A stretch of DNA of 6,478 nt. Origin: Desulfobacterales bacterium CG23_combo_of_CG06-09_8_20_14_all_52_9 (GTDB lineage Bacteria > Desulfobacterota > Desulfobacteria > Desulfobacterales > UBA2156). The DNA lies in contig PCSF01000146.1 of assembly GCA_002771315.1 (NCBI GenBank), positions 1 through 6,478 on the forward strand, given 5' to 3'. Positions 1 to 5,500 of the stretch are shown here, one piece after another. Position 1 is the stretch's first letter, and each line of letters opens with the position of its first letter. The position numbers and the translations under genes were made by a program. The notes under the pieces are model-generated. The model saw only the letters and a list, made by a program, of their open reading frames with translations, had not been told where the DNA came from and ran no database searches.

Positions 1-75
1 AGGGCCGCAAGGCGGCATTCAACCGGGCAGGGGATGCAGCGCAACGCAGCAGATGGACTTTTTACGAAGCCATCA
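1..75. repeat. Right end of a probable MITE/REP-like palindromic repeat
   Basis: An imperfect palindrome lies at 52-74: GATGG, a bulged A, then CTT pairs with AAG followed by CCATC around the loop TTTACG, giving eight base pairs. Further left, 4-8 (GCCGC) and 12-16 (GCGGC) form another small stem, and 37-51 is rich in GCAGC/GCAACGC words. From memory, Desulfobacterales genomes carry many short elements whose inverted termini read like CTTTTTACGAAGCCATC next to GCGCAACGCAGCAGATGG. This stretch matches that picture, so I infer that the window begins inside such an element and that its terminus lies at about 75. The assignment is recollection, not a search. The hairpin ends only five bases before the DUF1178 stop codon, so it may also act at the 3' end of that transcript, although it lacks a U-tract. 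No protein-coding potential is apparent here. Confidence 0.5.
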
Positions 76-78
76 TGG

Positions 79-498
79 TTAGGCGTCGGTTTTTTCCGAA
101 GGAAGCACGGGGATTTTGAAAAATTCGATGCCTTCTTCTTTGAGCGTTTTTTCTTCCTGCTCCGTGCTGACGCCGCGGATGTTTCTCGGTTCGATGACCC
201 CGTAGTGAATCTTCAGGGCTTCACTTGCAAAATTACACCCCACATTATCGAAGTGCTTTTCCACGAATTCAGCGATTTTTTTCCCCATCTGCTCCATTTC
301 TTTTAACGGGGGGACGGAATCTTGGAAACCAGGAGACGATTTAATGGCAAACGGAGAAAAAATTTTTGATATATCGGTATCCTCACAAACCGGACAGGTA
401 ACAAGGTTTTCGCGGCACTGTTTTTCGAAGGCTTTCGCATCTTCGAACCACCCCTCGAAGACATGCCCGTTGGAACATTTTAAATCGAAAATAATCAT
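79..498 (-). CDS. DUF1178 family protein (putative zinc-ribbon-like)
   Basis: This 139-residue protein has the hallmarks of the DUF1178 family, which has no established function. The N-terminus contains MIIFDLKCSNGHVFEGWF, with Cys8 and His12, followed by a CPVC pair at Cys35 and Cys38. These four residues could form a small metal site; that is inference. The second half carries the family's usual tail, with a KHFDNVGCNFASEA stretch, then IHYGVIEPRNIRG and an EEGIEFFKIPVLP ending. The length of about 140 residues is typical of the family. The start is the only ATG before the conserved beginning. It has no clear Shine-Dalgarno sequence (CGCTGAAACGCC precedes it), and the ATG overlaps the stop of a possible 34-codon upstream ORF as ATGA, so translational coupling is conceivable. 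A TTGACG-N17-TATATA promoter lies about 130 bases upstream on the same strand. The gene is divergent from the SH3b gene. It is probably cytoplasmic, as no signal peptide or membrane segment is seen. Confidence 0.9.
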   Translation of the reverse strand: MIIFDLKCSNGHVFEGWFEDAKAFEKQCRENLVTCPVCEDTDISKIFSPFAIKSSPGFQDSVPPLKEMEQMGKKIAEFVEKHFDNVGCNFASEALKIHYGVIEPRNIRGVSTEQEEKTLKEEGIEFFKIPVLPSEKTDA

Positions 499-599
499 GG
501 CGTTTCAGCGTGTCTAATCGGTTTTATTGGGCCGAAGTGAATATATTTTGTCCCGGAAATTGCGCCGGAACCGATCGAGTTCCCTTCATATTCCGCCAT
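495..599 (-). CDS. Possible 34-residue leader ORF upstream of the DUF1178 gene
   Basis: An ATG at 599-597 opens a 34-codon frame that begins MAEYEGNSIG and ends IRHAETP. Its TGA (497-495) overlaps the ATG of the DUF1178 gene as ATGA, the classic coupling arrangement. It would lie inside the transcript expected from the minus-strand promoter at 630-658. Against it: there is no Shine-Dalgarno sequence before the ATG (the preceding bases read CCTCCTTCTTAAAA, which is anti-SD-like), I recognise no family, and a frame this short can arise by chance. The frame could also extend upstream to a TTG at 623. It is listed because of the overlap, not because of protein similarity. Confidence 0.2.
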   Translation of the reverse strand: MAEYEGNSIGSGAISGTKYIHFGPIKPIRHAETP

Positions 600-629
600 T
601 TTTAAGAAGGAGGGGTTGACCAAATCTTA

Positions 630-658
630 TATATAATGCTAAATGAAAGGTGCGTCAA
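630..658 (-). promoter_or_regulatory. Candidate sigma-70 promoter for the DUF1178 transcript
   Basis: On the minus strand, TTGACG (658-653) is followed after exactly 17 bases by TATATA (635-630), within an AT-rich run. The -35 matches five of six consensus positions and the -10 matches four. Transcription would start near 623 and give a leader of about 125 bases before the DUF1178 ATG. A plus-strand TATAAT (632-637) overlaps the -10, so the two divergent promoters may compete. This is a sequence match only. Confidence 0.5.
632..637 (+). promoter_or_regulatory. Candidate -10 box for the SH3b-nadB transcript
   Basis: A perfect TATAAT lies 82 bases upstream of the SH3b gene start. No good -35 sits 16-18 bases upstream (GGAGGG is there). 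The nearby TTGACC (616-621) is only ten bases from the TATAAT, too close to serve it, and with a 17-base spacer it would point to a poor CTAAAT at 639-644. So a plus-strand promoter is likely in this gap, but the exact hexamers are uncertain, or an activator may be needed. Confidence 0.3.
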
Positions 659-718
659 TGAGAAAAGGTATAACATTCAAACCCATAGAGAAAAAACGGA
701 TCCAAAAGGAGTATAGGG

Positions 719-1372
719 GTGATGAGACGGCTTTTGGTTTTAGTTGCATCTTTAATGCTGATCGCTTGGAACGCATGGGGAGAAGCGTTATATGTAAACG
801 ACTCTGCCCGGATGCCATTGAGATCCGGACCGGGGATGGATTACCGGATTATCGATATGGTCAATGCCGGCAAGAAAGTGCAAACGCTGGAAAACCGTGA
901 AGATTGGAATAGGGTTCAAGTTCCGGATGGAAAAGAGGGATGGATGTTGACCCGTCATCTGACCGCGGACCGTCCCAGCGTCTTGTTGGTGGAGGCCTTG
1001 AGGGAGGAAAATAAGAGCCAGAAGGAGAAACTGGCTGATCTTTCATCGACAAACACCCGACTTTCAGGGGAAGTCAAGCAATTTACAAAAGAGCTCGAAG
1101 AAACCCGGGCCGAGCTTGCCGCACTCAAATCGGAGCATGAAGCTCTGAAGACGGGGTCTTCGAAATATTTGGATCTTAAAAACAATTACGAAAAATCTGC
1201 GGCTGCTCTTAAAGAGGTAACCCAACGGGCCGATAGTTACGAAAAAGATCTGACAAGACTGCAGTTGCATCAAAATATTTGGTGGTTTCTAAGCGGCGCA
1301 GGCGTGCTGGTCGTGGGATTTCTAATCGGTTCCAGTTCGAAGCGCCAGCGGAAGCGATCTTCTTTATTGTGA
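719..1372 (+). CDS. SH3b domain, coiled-coil, C-terminally membrane-anchored protein (YgiM/TIGR04211-like)
   Basis: This protein of about 217 residues begins with a signal peptide (MRRLLVLVASLMLIAWNAWG, likely cut near residue 21). A bacterial SH3 domain follows at about residues 23-85, with the RSGPGMDYRII turn and the EGWMLTRHL strand typical of SH3b. Residues 90-180 are rich in E, K, L and Q and should form a coiled coil. A single transmembrane helix (about 187-204, WWFLSGAGVLVVGFLIG) comes just before a basic tail (KRQRKR). This order is that of E. coli YgiM and the TIGR04211 family, whose precise role is not well defined. I infer that the SH3b domain sits in the periplasm, anchored by the C-terminal helix with the tail in the cytoplasm. 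The first codon may be GTG at 719 or ATG at 722. AAAGGAG at 705-711 serves either, at seven or ten bases. nadB starts 17 bases downstream, so the two are probably one operon without an obvious functional link. Confidence 0.85.
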   Translation: MMRRLLVLVASLMLIAWNAWGEALYVNDSARMPLRSGPGMDYRIIDMVNAGKKVQTLENREDWNRVQVPDGKEGWMLTRHLTADRPSVLLVEALREENKSQKEKLADLSSTNTRLSGEVKQFTKELEETRAELAALKSEHEALKTGSSKYLDLKNNYEKSAAALKEVTQRADSYEKDLTRLQLHQNIWWFLSGAGVLVVGFLIGSSSKRQRKRSSLL

Positions 1373-1389
1373 GAAAACAGGTGTGAAAA

Positions 1390-3048
1390 ATGATGGAAGA
1401 AGAGATTCAATCGGACTTTCTGATCATCGGAAGCGGGATCGCCGGGCTTTCTTTTGCCTTAAAGGTTGCAGATCACGGCCGGGTGGCTATGGTGACCAAG
1501 AAAGCGGCGGTGGAAAGCAACACTAACCTGGCCCAGGGCGGTATCGCCACAGTCCTTGGAGGTACGGATTCCTTTGACCTGCATATTCAGGACACCCTGG
1601 TCGCAGGCGCCGGGCTGTGTCATCCGGACGTGGTGGAGATGGTGGTGAAAGAAGGTCCGGCACGGATCCGCGAGTTAATGGAGATGGGCGTTTCCTTCAG
1701 CCTGCAGAAAGGTCAAGAACAGAGCCGATCCTCGGGTTCACCGTTTCCTTTTCATCTGGGGCAGGAAGGGGGACATTCCCGAAAACGGATCGTTCATGCC
1801 CATGACATGACCGGCCGGGAGGTGGAGCGGGTTCTTGTCGACCGAGTGAAAAGCCACCCCAACATCCGATTATTCGAAAACCACACCGCCGTCGATCTAA
1901 TCACCATTTCCACACGGATGAAGCGGGGGCTTATCACCACCACTCATGAAGCAATCTGCTGTGGCGCGTACGTGCTGGATCGAAAAAGTGCGCATGTGAA
2001 AACATTTTCGGCCAAAGTCACGGTCCTTGCAACCGGAGGAGCGGGAAAGGTCTATCTTTATACCAGCAATCCGGATATTGCCACCGGGGACGGCATTGCC
2101 ATGGGCTATCGTGCCGGTGCCACGGTAGCCAATCTTGAGTTTGTGCAATTTCATCCCACATGCCTTTTTCATCCGGAGGCCAAAAACTTTCTCATATCGG
2201 AGGCGGTCCGGGGAGAAGGTGGGGTGATCGTCGATGCATTGGGCAGGGCGTTCATGGGAGACTACGATCCAAGCAAGGACTTGGCCTGTCGGGACGTCGT
2301 GGCTCGGGCTATCGACACAGAGCTAAAAGCCAGCGGCCAGGATTGCGTCTTCCTGGACATTTCTCACAAGAATCCGGATTTCATCCGCGAACGATTCCCC
2401 AACCTTTACCAAAAGTGCCTTGAATTCGGGATCGACATGACCCATCAGCCCATACCGGTGGTGCCTGCTGCCCATTATATGTGCGGCGGGATCCTTACGG
2501 ACATGAACGGGAAGACCGATATCCACCGCCTGTATGCCATCGGCGAAACCGCCTGTACGGGTCTCCACGGTGCGAACCGATTGGCCAGCAACTCACTGCT
2601 CGAAGCCCTCGTTTATGCTCATAACGCATCCTGCCGGGCAGTCGGGGATCAGGCGGTGCTGCCCGAAGAACCTTTCCCGGACCTGTTACCCTGGAATCCA
2701 ATGGGGACCTCCGACAGCGATGAGAGGATCGTGGTGTCCCAGAACTGGGACGAGATCCGAAGGCTCATGTGGAACTACGTGGGTATCGTCAGGTCCGATA
2801 AGCGGCTGGCCAGGGCCAAGCGGCGTATCGAACTCATCGTCAATGAAATCCAGGAATATTATCGGGATTTCAAAGTGGATGCCGATCTCATCGAGTTGAG
2901 AAATATCGCCACGGTGGCCGAACTGATCATCCGCTGTGCCTTGCATCGCAAGGAAAGCCGCGGACTTCATTATAACATCGCCTATCCCTTACCGGACGAT
3001 CAGCGATGGAAAAAAGATACCACCTTACGGCGGCCGTTTCTGGGGTAA
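1390..3048 (+). CDS. nadB: L-aspartate oxidase
   Basis: NadB oxidises L-aspartate to iminoaspartate with FAD, the first step of de novo NAD synthesis. NadA then makes quinolinate from it. In an anaerobe fumarate can serve as electron acceptor; that is known of the family. The 552 residues match the usual length of about 540. The FAD dinucleotide fold is at the N-terminus (IIGSGIAGLSFAL, Gly14/16/19), followed by SNTNLAQGGIATV. The capping-domain motif QFHPTCLFHPEA contains His255, and HYMCGGI and GANRLASNSLLEA follow. The active-site residues known in E. coli (His244, Arg290, His351, Arg386) appear as His255, Arg301, His362 and Arg397, a constant offset of 11. The C-terminal helical domain is complete. 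The start is ATGATG at 1390, with only a weak AGGTG before it. The gene follows the SH3b gene by 17 bases. nadA and nadC are not adjacent in this window. Confidence 0.97.
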   Translation: MMEEEIQSDFLIIGSGIAGLSFALKVADHGRVAMVTKKAAVESNTNLAQGGIATVLGGTDSFDLHIQDTLVAGAGLCHPDVVEMVVKEGPARIRELMEMGVSFSLQKGQEQSRSSGSPFPFHLGQEGGHSRKRIVHAHDMTGREVERVLVDRVKSHPNIRLFENHTAVDLITISTRMKRGLITTTHEAICCGAYVLDRKSAHVKTFSAKVTVLATGGAGKVYLYTSNPDIATGDGIAMGYRAGATVANLEFVQFHPTCLFHPEAKNFLISEAVRGEGGVIVDALGRAFMGDYDPSKDLACRDVVARAIDTELKASGQDCVFLDISHKNPDFIRERFPNLYQKCLEFGIDMTHQPIPVVPAAHYMCGGILTDMNGKTDIHRLYAIGETACTGLHGANRLASNSLLEALVYAHNASCRAVGDQAVLPEEPFPDLLPWNPMGTSDSDERIVVSQNWDEIRRLMWNYVGIVRSDKRLARAKRRIELIVNEIQEYYRDFKVDADLIELRNIATVAELIIRCALHRKESRGLHYNIAYPLPDDQRWKKDTTLRRPFLG

Positions 3049-3085
3049 ACCCGGCATAGTTAAAGATTCAATCTGGCGTTTGTTC

Positions 3086-3117
3086 AGATGCCCCGGTTTA
3101 ATTGACAACCGGCATTT
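3086..3117 (+). terminator. Bulged hairpin downstream of nadB, possible terminator
   Basis: AGATGCC (3086-3092) pairs with GGCATTT (3111-3117), and after a two-base CC bulge GGTT (3095-3098) pairs with AACC (3107-3110), closing an eight-base loop. One pair is G-T (3087 with 3116), which is allowed as G-U in the plus-strand RNA but would be C-A on the other strand, consistent with function in the nadB transcript. The following tract (ATGTATTAGTTT) is not a clean U-run, so this is either a weak intrinsic terminator or an RNA-stabilising 3' hairpin. It begins 38 bases after the nadB stop. Confidence 0.4.
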
Positions 3118-3174
3118 ATGTATTAGTTTAAAAAATTATACATCATAATTCAATCGTATCAGACCTCTAAAAAT

Positions 3175-4290
3175 ATGGGAACCAAAAGGGATTATTACGA
3201 AGTCTTGGGTGTCGGCCGCAACGCCACAGGAGATGAGATCAAGGCCGCCTACCGAAAATTGGCCTTGAAATACCACCCGGACCGGAATCCCGGGGACAAA
3301 TCCGCCGAAGAAAACTTTAAAGAAGCGGCCGAAGCCTACGATGTCCTCCGAGACGCCCAAAAGCGGGATATTTACAATCAATTCGGGCACCGGGGCCTTG
3401 AAGGGTCTGGTTTCTCCGGTTTTCAGGGATTTGATGACATATTCTCAAGCTTTGGAGATATATTCGAGGACTTTTTCGGTTTCGGAGGTAATAGAAGCGG
3501 CCGATCCAGATCCAACCGTGGGGCGGACCTGCGTTATGACCTCGAAATCGACTTCATGGAAGCCGCACGGGGTGTGGACACCCAAATCGAGGCGGAAAAG
3601 GAACAGGTTTGTTCTGCCTGTTCAGGCAGCGGGTGTGCCCCCGGCACCTTTCCGGAAAAATGTCGCTACTGCGGCGGGTCCGGCCAGGTCTCTCGGAGCC
3701 AGGGATTTTTCATGGTCCGGACGACATGCCCCGGTTGCAATGGAAACGGGCAGACGATCCCGAATCCCTGCACTGTGTGCCGGGGATCTGGAAAGGAACA
3801 AATCCGGAAAAAGGTGGCTGTGAAAATTCCCGCTGGCGTGGACAACGGCTCCCGGCTACGCCTCACAGGGGAGGGAGAAGCCGGCTTGTACGGCGGGCCT
3901 CCGGGAGATTTATACGTCTTCATTCATGTCAGACCCCACGAGTTTTTCCACCGGGAAAATACGGATATCCTCTGCCAGATCCCTCTATCATTTGTCCAGG
4001 CTGCCTTGGGCGACACCATCAGAATTCCTACCCTCAACGGAAAGAGATCACTCGAGATTCCCAAGGGAACCCAACCGGGAGATATCTTCCGGCTTCAGGG
4101 AGAAGGAATCCCGTCTTTACGCAACGGAAAGCGGGGGAACCAGGTTGTGCAGGTCCTTGTCAAGACCCCCACCCACTTGAGCAAGAAACAGGAATCGCTT
4201 TTAAGGGAGTTCGCCAAACTGGAAGCCGGCAAGTTTTCCAATAAATTGAAGAATATCCTGAAAGGGGATACCCTGAGCACCCGGAATTGA
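3175..4290 (+). CDS. dnaJ: Chaperone protein DnaJ (type I Hsp40)
   Basis: DnaJ is the J-domain co-chaperone that delivers unfolded clients to DnaK and stimulates its ATPase, in the cytoplasm. The 371 residues carry all four regions of a full-length DnaJ. The J domain is at about residues 5-70, with the essential HPD at 34-36 and the KRDYYEVLGV start. The Gly/Phe-rich linker is at 71-105, with DIF repeats (DDIF, GDIF). The zinc-binding domain has four intact CxxCxGxG repeats (Cys146/149, 163/166, 185/188, 199/202). The C-terminal substrate-binding and dimerisation domains run from 207. The start is fixed by the J domain. No Shine-Dalgarno sequence precedes it (GACCTCTAAAAAT), which is unusual for a well-expressed gene. 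dnaK and grpE are not adjacent in the window, and no CIRCE element is seen upstream. queD follows after 71 bases. Confidence 0.97.
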   Translation: MGTKRDYYEVLGVGRNATGDEIKAAYRKLALKYHPDRNPGDKSAEENFKEAAEAYDVLRDAQKRDIYNQFGHRGLEGSGFSGFQGFDDIFSSFGDIFEDFFGFGGNRSGRSRSNRGADLRYDLEIDFMEAARGVDTQIEAEKEQVCSACSGSGCAPGTFPEKCRYCGGSGQVSRSQGFFMVRTTCPGCNGNGQTIPNPCTVCRGSGKEQIRKKVAVKIPAGVDNGSRLRLTGEGEAGLYGGPPGDLYVFIHVRPHEFFHRENTDILCQIPLSFVQAALGDTIRIPTLNGKRSLEIPKGTQPGDIFRLQGEGIPSLRNGKRGNQVVQVLVKTPTHLSKKQESLLREFAKLEAGKFSNKLKNILKGDTLSTRN

Positions 4291-4316
4291 TGGCGGTCAA
4301 AACACCTCATTAATTC

Positions 4317-4344
4317 GGATCGTATCATGGGATAGACCCGATCC
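4317..4344 (+). promoter_or_regulatory. Inverted repeat just before the queD ribosome-binding site
   Basis: GGATCG (4317-4322) pairs exactly with CGATCC (4339-4344). Inside it TATC (4323-4326) pairs with GATA (4331-4334) around an ATGG loop, leaving GACC (4335-4338) as a bulge. The result is a ten-pair interrupted hairpin that ends three bases before the AAAGGA at 4348-4353 serving queD. There is no U-tract, so an intrinsic terminator is unlikely. It could tune queD translation, process the dnaJ-queD mRNA, or bind a protein as a DNA palindrome. It does not resemble the preQ1 riboswitch consensus as I know it. Confidence 0.35.
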
Positions 4345-4361
4345 TTCAAAGGACCCTTGAC

Positions 4362-4742
4362 GTGTATGAATTGAAAGTGATCACCCGCTTTGCCGCCGCC
4401 CATCAGCTGAAAATGGTGTCCAAAAAATGTGAAAACCTACATGGACACAACTGGAAGATTGAGGCCTGTGTTGCGGGGGAGAATTTAAATCATGCCGGAG
4501 TCTTGATCGATTTCGGGGAGATTAAAAAACATCTGTCCATAATCGTTGGAGAGCTGGACCATCGGTTTTTAAACGAGCTTGAAGGATTCCGGGATCAGGT
4601 CGCACCGTCTTCGGAAAACATTGCGGCCCTGATTGCGAAGCGACTTCAGACGGCCATCCGGGAACCTGGCCTCCGGGTGACCCGGGTCACTGCATGGGAA
4701 TCGGATGATGCCTGCGCCACCTATACCGTGGCTGTCGATTGA
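4362..4742 (+). CDS. queD: 6-carboxytetrahydropterin synthase (QueD/PTPS family)
   Basis: QueD converts 7,8-dihydroneopterin triphosphate to 6-carboxy-5,6,7,8-tetrahydropterin, the second step towards preQ0 and queuosine in tRNA. The 126 residues are normal for the family (about 120). Zinc ligands are His14 (in AAAHQL) and His27 and His29 (in LHGH). Cys23 in KCENLHGH gives the CxxxHGH spacing that marks QueD rather than mammalian-type PTPS. Asp66-His67 (ELDHRFLN) form the catalytic pair. PSSEN at 82-86 and Glu113 in AWES are the pterin-binding positions expected by family comparison. Translation starts at GTG 4362, with AAAGGA eight bases upstream. The nearby ATG at 4366 is out of frame. queC, queE and queF are not in the window. 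It is probably co-transcribed with dnaJ, although a hairpin lies between them. Its stop is nine bases from the convergent pyrE stop. Confidence 0.93.
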   Translation: MYELKVITRFAAAHQLKMVSKKCENLHGHNWKIEACVAGENLNHAGVLIDFGEIKKHLSIIVGELDHRFLNELEGFRDQVAPSSENIAALIAKRLQTAIREPGLRVTRVTAWESDDACATYTVAVD

Positions 4743-4751
4743 TTGGTCGGT

Positions 4752-5348
4752 CTAATCGGTTTTGTGTAAGGATATCCGGCAGGCCATCAGCTCTTCTCGG
4801 GTAATGACGGCCGAGACCTCCGGAACCACCTTTCGGATATTCTCGAGACCACCCTCCTGCCGGTCCACCAAGATTACCGCCCGGACGACCGTAAGCCCTT
4901 CCGAGCAGGACCGCTCAATAGCCTGAATGGTGGATCCACCCGTGGTGACCACATCGTCAATGACTACCACCCGCTCACCGGGATAAACGTCGCCCTCGAT
5001 CCAGCGGACGATCCCATGATCCTTTTGGGTCTTGCGGATGGAAAAGGCCTTGATCGGCGTTTCTTTTAAACCCGAGACAAAAGCAACGGCACATGCGATG
5101 GGATCGGCACCGAAGGTCATGCCGCCGACGGCGTCCGCCGATAATCCCTGAATTTGGCTATAGATCAGATGCCCGATAAGAATCATCCCCCTGGGACTCA
5201 GGGTGACCGGTTTGCAGTTCACATAAAACCGGCTTGTTCCTCCCGAGACCAGTTTGAATTTCGGTTCCCGGCTGTACTGGAAGGACTTGTCGCAAAGCAG
5301 CCGGATCAGTTCCTGCTTCATGGCATCCAACGTGTTCATTTTTGCCAT
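4752..5348 (-). CDS. pyrE: Orotate phosphoribosyltransferase
   Basis: PyrE joins orotate to PRPP to make orotidine 5'-monophosphate, the fifth step of UMP synthesis. The PRPP-binding loop is clear (VVVIDDVVTTGGST). The flexible catalytic loop reads IRKTQKDHGIVRWIEG, a typical OPRT motif with Lys, Asp, His and Gly in place. The N-terminal substrate hood has FKLVSGGTSRFYVNCKPVTLSPRG. Length is about 198 residues, slightly above the usual 185-200. The start is uncertain: the frame is open to a TTG at 5360, and ATGs lie at 5348 and 5339. No ideal Shine-Dalgarno sequence fits any of them. I chose 5348; 5339 (MNTLDAMKQELI) is equally possible because family members often begin near the KQELIRLL helix. 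The gene stands alone on its strand here, with a long structured leader and a strong promoter upstream. Confidence 0.94.
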   Translation of the reverse strand: MAKMNTLDAMKQELIRLLCDKSFQYSREPKFKLVSGGTSRFYVNCKPVTLSPRGMILIGHLIYSQIQGLSADAVGGMTFGADPIACAVAFVSGLKETPIKAFSIRKTQKDHGIVRWIEGDVYPGERVVVIDDVVTTGGSTIQAIERSCSEGLTVVRAVILVDRQEGGLENIRKVVPEVSAVITREELMACRISLHKTD

Positions 5349-5363
5349 CCGCTTTACCAAGGG

Positions 5364-5395
5364 CCTTCAAGAAGGGGTTGATTAAAAGGAATCAA
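5364..5395 (-). repeat. Two small inverted repeats between the attenuator-like hairpin and the pyrE start
   Basis: TTGATT (5378-5383) and AATCAA (5390-5395) are exact complements around AAAAGG. Next to them CCTT (5364-5367) and AAGG (5372-5375) pair around CAAG. On the minus strand the second repeat contains the only GAAGG near the pyrE start, so it could hide or present a ribosome-binding site, though the spacing to any start codon is not ideal. The TTGATT also precedes a plus-strand GATAAT (5399-5404) by 15 bases, which might be a weak promoter reading toward the TolC-family gene. Confidence 0.3.
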
Positions 5396-5407
5396 TCGGA
5401 TAATAAA

Positions 5408-5455
5408 GCCTCCACCGAAATGGAAGAAGCCAATGGATTGGGTTTCAGTGGAGGC
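5408..5455 (-). terminator. Attenuator-like hairpin in the pyrE leader
   Basis: In the minus-strand RNA, GCCUCCACUGAAA (5455-5443) pairs over 13 positions with UUUCGGUGGAGGC (5420-5408), the single non-Watson-Crick pair being G-U. The 22-base apical region holds a second small stem, CCAA with UUGG (5441-5438 and 5433-5430). The RNA continues as UUUAUUAUCC, a short and interrupted U-run. On the plus strand the same stem has a C-A mismatch and is followed by GTAGCAC with no T-run, so termination would work only toward pyrE. It lies about 60 bases before the pyrE start, where an attenuator would be expected. The U-run is weak, so termination is not certain. Confidence 0.45.
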
Positions 5456-5458
5456 GTA

Positions 5459-5496
5459 GCACAGGGAAAACCGATGACGGCACTCCCCGTTCGTGC
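5459..5496 (-). promoter_or_regulatory. First hairpin of the pyrE leader
   Basis: In the minus-strand RNA, GCAC (5496-5493) pairs with GUGC (5462-5459), GGGGA (5488-5484) with UUCCC (5468-5464), and CCG (5480-5478) with CGG (5473-5471), closing a UCAU loop. Internal loops separate the three helices. One pair in the middle helix is G-U only on this strand. The outer helix begins within a base or two of the predicted transcription start, so the whole 5' end would be folded. No match to a riboswitch family that I can recall with confidence. Confidence 0.4.
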
Positions 5497-5500
5497 GTCT

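Larger units (their letters stand above)
5361..5495 (-). promoter_or_regulatory. Structured 5' leader of pyrE, or a small RNA upstream of it
   Basis: Transcription from the minus-strand promoter at 5501-5529 should start near 5496-5494 and give about 150 bases before the pyrE ATG. Four inverted repeats occur in order: 5496-5459, 5455-5408, 5395-5378 and 5375-5364. In the first two, one position in each stem (5485/5467 and 5416/5447) is G-U in the minus-strand RNA but C-A in the plus-strand RNA, so both favour a minus-strand transcript. A possible alternative helix joins GGUUU (5472-5468) to AAACC (5445-5441), which would disrupt both large hairpins and could be a switch. I do not recognise a known riboswitch, 6S RNA or SRP RNA. 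No PyrL-like leader peptide is evident. Function is unknown; control of pyrE by pyrimidine supply is the natural guess. Confidence 0.45.

Noticed and set aside
512..525. A 14-base exact repeat, GTCTAATCGGTTTT, also at 4750-4763
   Set aside because: Both copies lie beside minus-strand gene boundaries, but flanks differ completely. One exact 14-base match in a window this size is only mildly unlikely by chance.
643..900. An 85-codon plus-strand frame overlapping the SH3b gene start
   Set aside because: It covers the SH3b gene in another frame, lacks a recognisable domain, and the SH3b protein has a clear signal peptide and domain order.
3102..3150. A full dnaJ promoter built on TTGACA at 3102-3107
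   Set aside because: No acceptable -10 occurs 16-18 bases downstream (AGTTTA at 17). No CIRCE or heat-shock sigma motif was found either.
3666..3923. Minus-strand and other-frame ORFs inside dnaJ and nadB
   Set aside because: They are shadows of strongly conserved genes and carry no domain of their own.
4366..4368. ATG as the queD start
   Set aside because: It is out of frame with the conserved protein. The GTG at 4362 is in frame and has a well-spaced AAAGGA.
5456..5500. Resemblance of the plus strand (GCACAGGGAAAACC...) to cobalamin or GEMM-I c-di-GMP riboswitch cores
   Set aside because: The cobalamin B12 box and the GEMM GGACGCAAAGCC segment are missing, and the G-U evidence favours the other strand.
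5361..5500. 6S RNA, SRP RNA or tmRNA in the pyrE upstream region
   Set aside because: The fold is two tandem hairpins, not a long rod with a central bubble. The SRP GGAAG/AGCAG loop and a tmRNA acceptor end are absent.
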